From Chloroflexota bacterium (GTDB taxonomy: Bacteria; Chloroflexota; UBA11872): a stretch of DNA of 64,000 bases. Shown piece after piece: positions 63,092 through 64,000 of this stretch. The DNA is taken from assembly GCA_022821645.1 (NCBI GenBank), contig JAJEDE010000011.1:62001-126000 (forward strand). Reading direction: 5' to 3'. The translations under genes were made by a program, and so were the position numbers. Under the pieces are notes generated by a model. It worked only from the letters and a program-made list of their open reading frames with translations, was not told the DNA's origin and made no database searches. How positions within the stretch are numbered: position 1 is the first letter of the stretch; every line of letters begins with the position of its first letter.

Positions 63092-63787
63092 TCAGTAGTC
63101 GCTGAGCATAATCTCGGCGAGGCTTAGAGCGTCGCGAGTACGAACAGTCTCAACATGGCGCTCCTCACCGTATTTCAATTTGTACCATGTCCTTCCATCA
63201 GGCAAAAACGCCAAAAGCAAAGACCTCGACTCGCCGCTCCATTTGACGGCCACAGTGCCATCACGCTCAACAGCAATAAGTGGTCGTTGTTTCCATCGCT
63301 TCATCACGAGCGCGATGACAGCGTTACCTAATGACGTCGTGTTGATCGAGTCGTAATCGTCGTCTTCTTCAACGGCGTCCCACAGCTCTTCAAGGCGGCC
63401 TGCAATGTCTATAAACCCAAGTCGTCCAACCCATCGAATATAAGAATGAATCTTCAATTGATCGACATAAACCTCGCCAATGCTCGTACCCTTGAAGCTT
63501 GTCGTTGGAGATATCTTGAATTGGCCTGCTTCAGTTTGTTGAATTGATCCCTCTGCCAGAAGATATCCTGCAATGAAGGAACGAGTGAGACCTAACCGCT
63601 TACGCGAGGCGTCGCTGGCGAGGCAACTCCGAATGTAGTCGTCGAAGACGATTCTTCTAACGGCCTCGTTCAACTTCTTCCGCTGGTCACGATTCGATGC
63701 TACTGCAGACGCAAGTACTGGAAATTGAGACTCGGGCTCTTCCGCGATTGGAGCAATCCATTCAATCGCGGGCGCATCAATAACCAC
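63092..63787 (-). CDS. Unknown protein of the AT-richer operon (231 aa)
   Basis: This GTG-start protein has a helical N-terminal half (VRRIVFDDYIRSCLASDASRKR, SFIAGYLLAEGSI), a possible winged-helix region with YVDQLKIHSYIRWVGRLGFID, and a beta-strand C-terminal part (VAVKWSGESRSLLLAF). I do not recognise it. The region is AT-rich and the gene starts 2 bp after the stop of the partial upstream gene. Confidence 0.6.
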   Translation of the reverse strand: MVIDAPAIEWIAPIAEEPESQFPVLASAVASNRDQRKKLNEAVRRIVFDDYIRSCLASDASRKRLGLTRSFIAGYLLAEGSIQQTEAGQFKISPTTSFKGTSIGEVYVDQLKIHSYIRWVGRLGFIDIAGRLEELWDAVEEDDDYDSINTTSLGNAVIALVMKRWKQRPLIAVERDGTVAVKWSGESRSLLLAFLPDGRTWYKLKYGEERHVETVRTRDALSLAEIMLSDY

Positions 63788-63789
63788 GG

Positions 63790-64000
63790 CTAACTATCAT
63801 CCTCTTCCTGTTGAACATTCGCGTAGTTTGCCAAAGCTCCGGCTACCAAGTCATGCAACTCACTGAGCCGTATAGGGTTGAGCATGACACGCACAATGGG
63901 AATGACGTCAACTTGCCCATCTTCCTTAAGCTTGGCAACCACTTCACCATAGGTGTCACGCATTGGCAGATCAGCAACACCGATACACAGAGTAAACTCG
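63790..64000 (-). CDS. Partial gene at the right edge, 3' end only
   Basis: The minus-strand frame is open to the window edge and ends at TAG (63790-63792). It shows about 70 codons: TLCIGVADLPMRDTYGEVV, then VIPIVRVMLNPIRLSELHDL and an acidic tail QQEEDDS. It is the first visible member of an operon with the next two genes. No family is recognised from this fragment. Confidence 0.6.
   Translation of the reverse strand, partial: EFTLCIGVADLPMRDTYGEVVAKLKEDGQVDVIPIVRVMLNPIRLSELHDLVAGALANYANVQQEEDDS

Overview
The window looks like a high-GC chromosome of an uncultured Chloroflexota bacterium, possibly of the SAR202/Dehalococcoidia type. This is an inference from gene content. The signs are a Tat-type lipoprotein solute-binding protein with a long Glu/Val/Lys-rich linker, the dapF-dapL diaminopimelate route, an enolase-superfamily enzyme and a PhyH dioxygenase in catabolic settings, a formate-to-methyl-THF gene set, and several Asp-box and TolB-type propeller proteins. 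No rRNA or CRISPR array is visible. One tRNA-Lys(CTT) with an encoded CCA lies at 19.8 kb.

Layout. 0-18.4 kb: catabolic region. An Asp-box propeller and a GH127-like protein are followed by a minus-strand run of eight genes (oxidoreductase, C-N hydrolase, two ABC permeases, solute-binding protein, two xylose-isomerase-like barrels, PhyH dioxygenase). A class III aminotransferase and a D-2-hydroxyacid dehydrogenase diverge from it, and a glycosidase-like protein, a DapA-like aldolase/lyase and a second Asp-box propeller follow. 18.5-27 kb: small housekeeping and unknown genes, tRNA-Lys, Nif3, DUF5069, a kinase-like protein, DUF2344, HNH nuclease, GNAT and an enolase-superfamily enzyme. 27-29 kb: a 1.1 kb gene-free stretch with a 28-bp dif-like site, 0.45 kb upstream of a Xer-type tyrosine recombinase. 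29-35.6 kb: the coupled run dapF-dapL-hflX-ceramidase-like, then two VanZ-like paralogues. 35.8-44.6 kb: a tandemly duplicated cassette of metalloprotease plus TolB-propeller/plant-type-LRR lipoprotein. Both lipoproteins are intact, while both proteases are broken in complementary ways. 44.6-48 kb: miaA, a PIN toxin coupled to an unknown 307-residue protein, and a VapBC-like pair behind an operator-like palindrome. 48.1-52.3 kb: metF-fchA-folD-fhs. 52.3-54.1 kb: three tandem membrane-protein paralogues. 54.3-57.4 kb: a complete IS481-type element inserted in a hairpin, a relic of a mutL 3' end, a PurB/PcaB-family lyase, and a solitary end of the same IS type just upstream of that lyase. 57.5-61.8 kb: mutS-mutL. 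62.6-64 kb: an AT-richer operon of unknown genes that runs off the edge.

The strongest candidates for new biology are these. (1) The dif-like site beside a Xer recombinase, with two further half-site-like repeats in the same gap. (2) The duplicated protease/LRR-propeller lipoprotein cassette. (3) A FolD lacking two of its three cyclohydrolase residues, encoded directly after an FchA cyclohydrolase candidate that could take over that step. (4) The lyase whose upstream region is an IS481-type end. (5) The atypical operon at the right edge.
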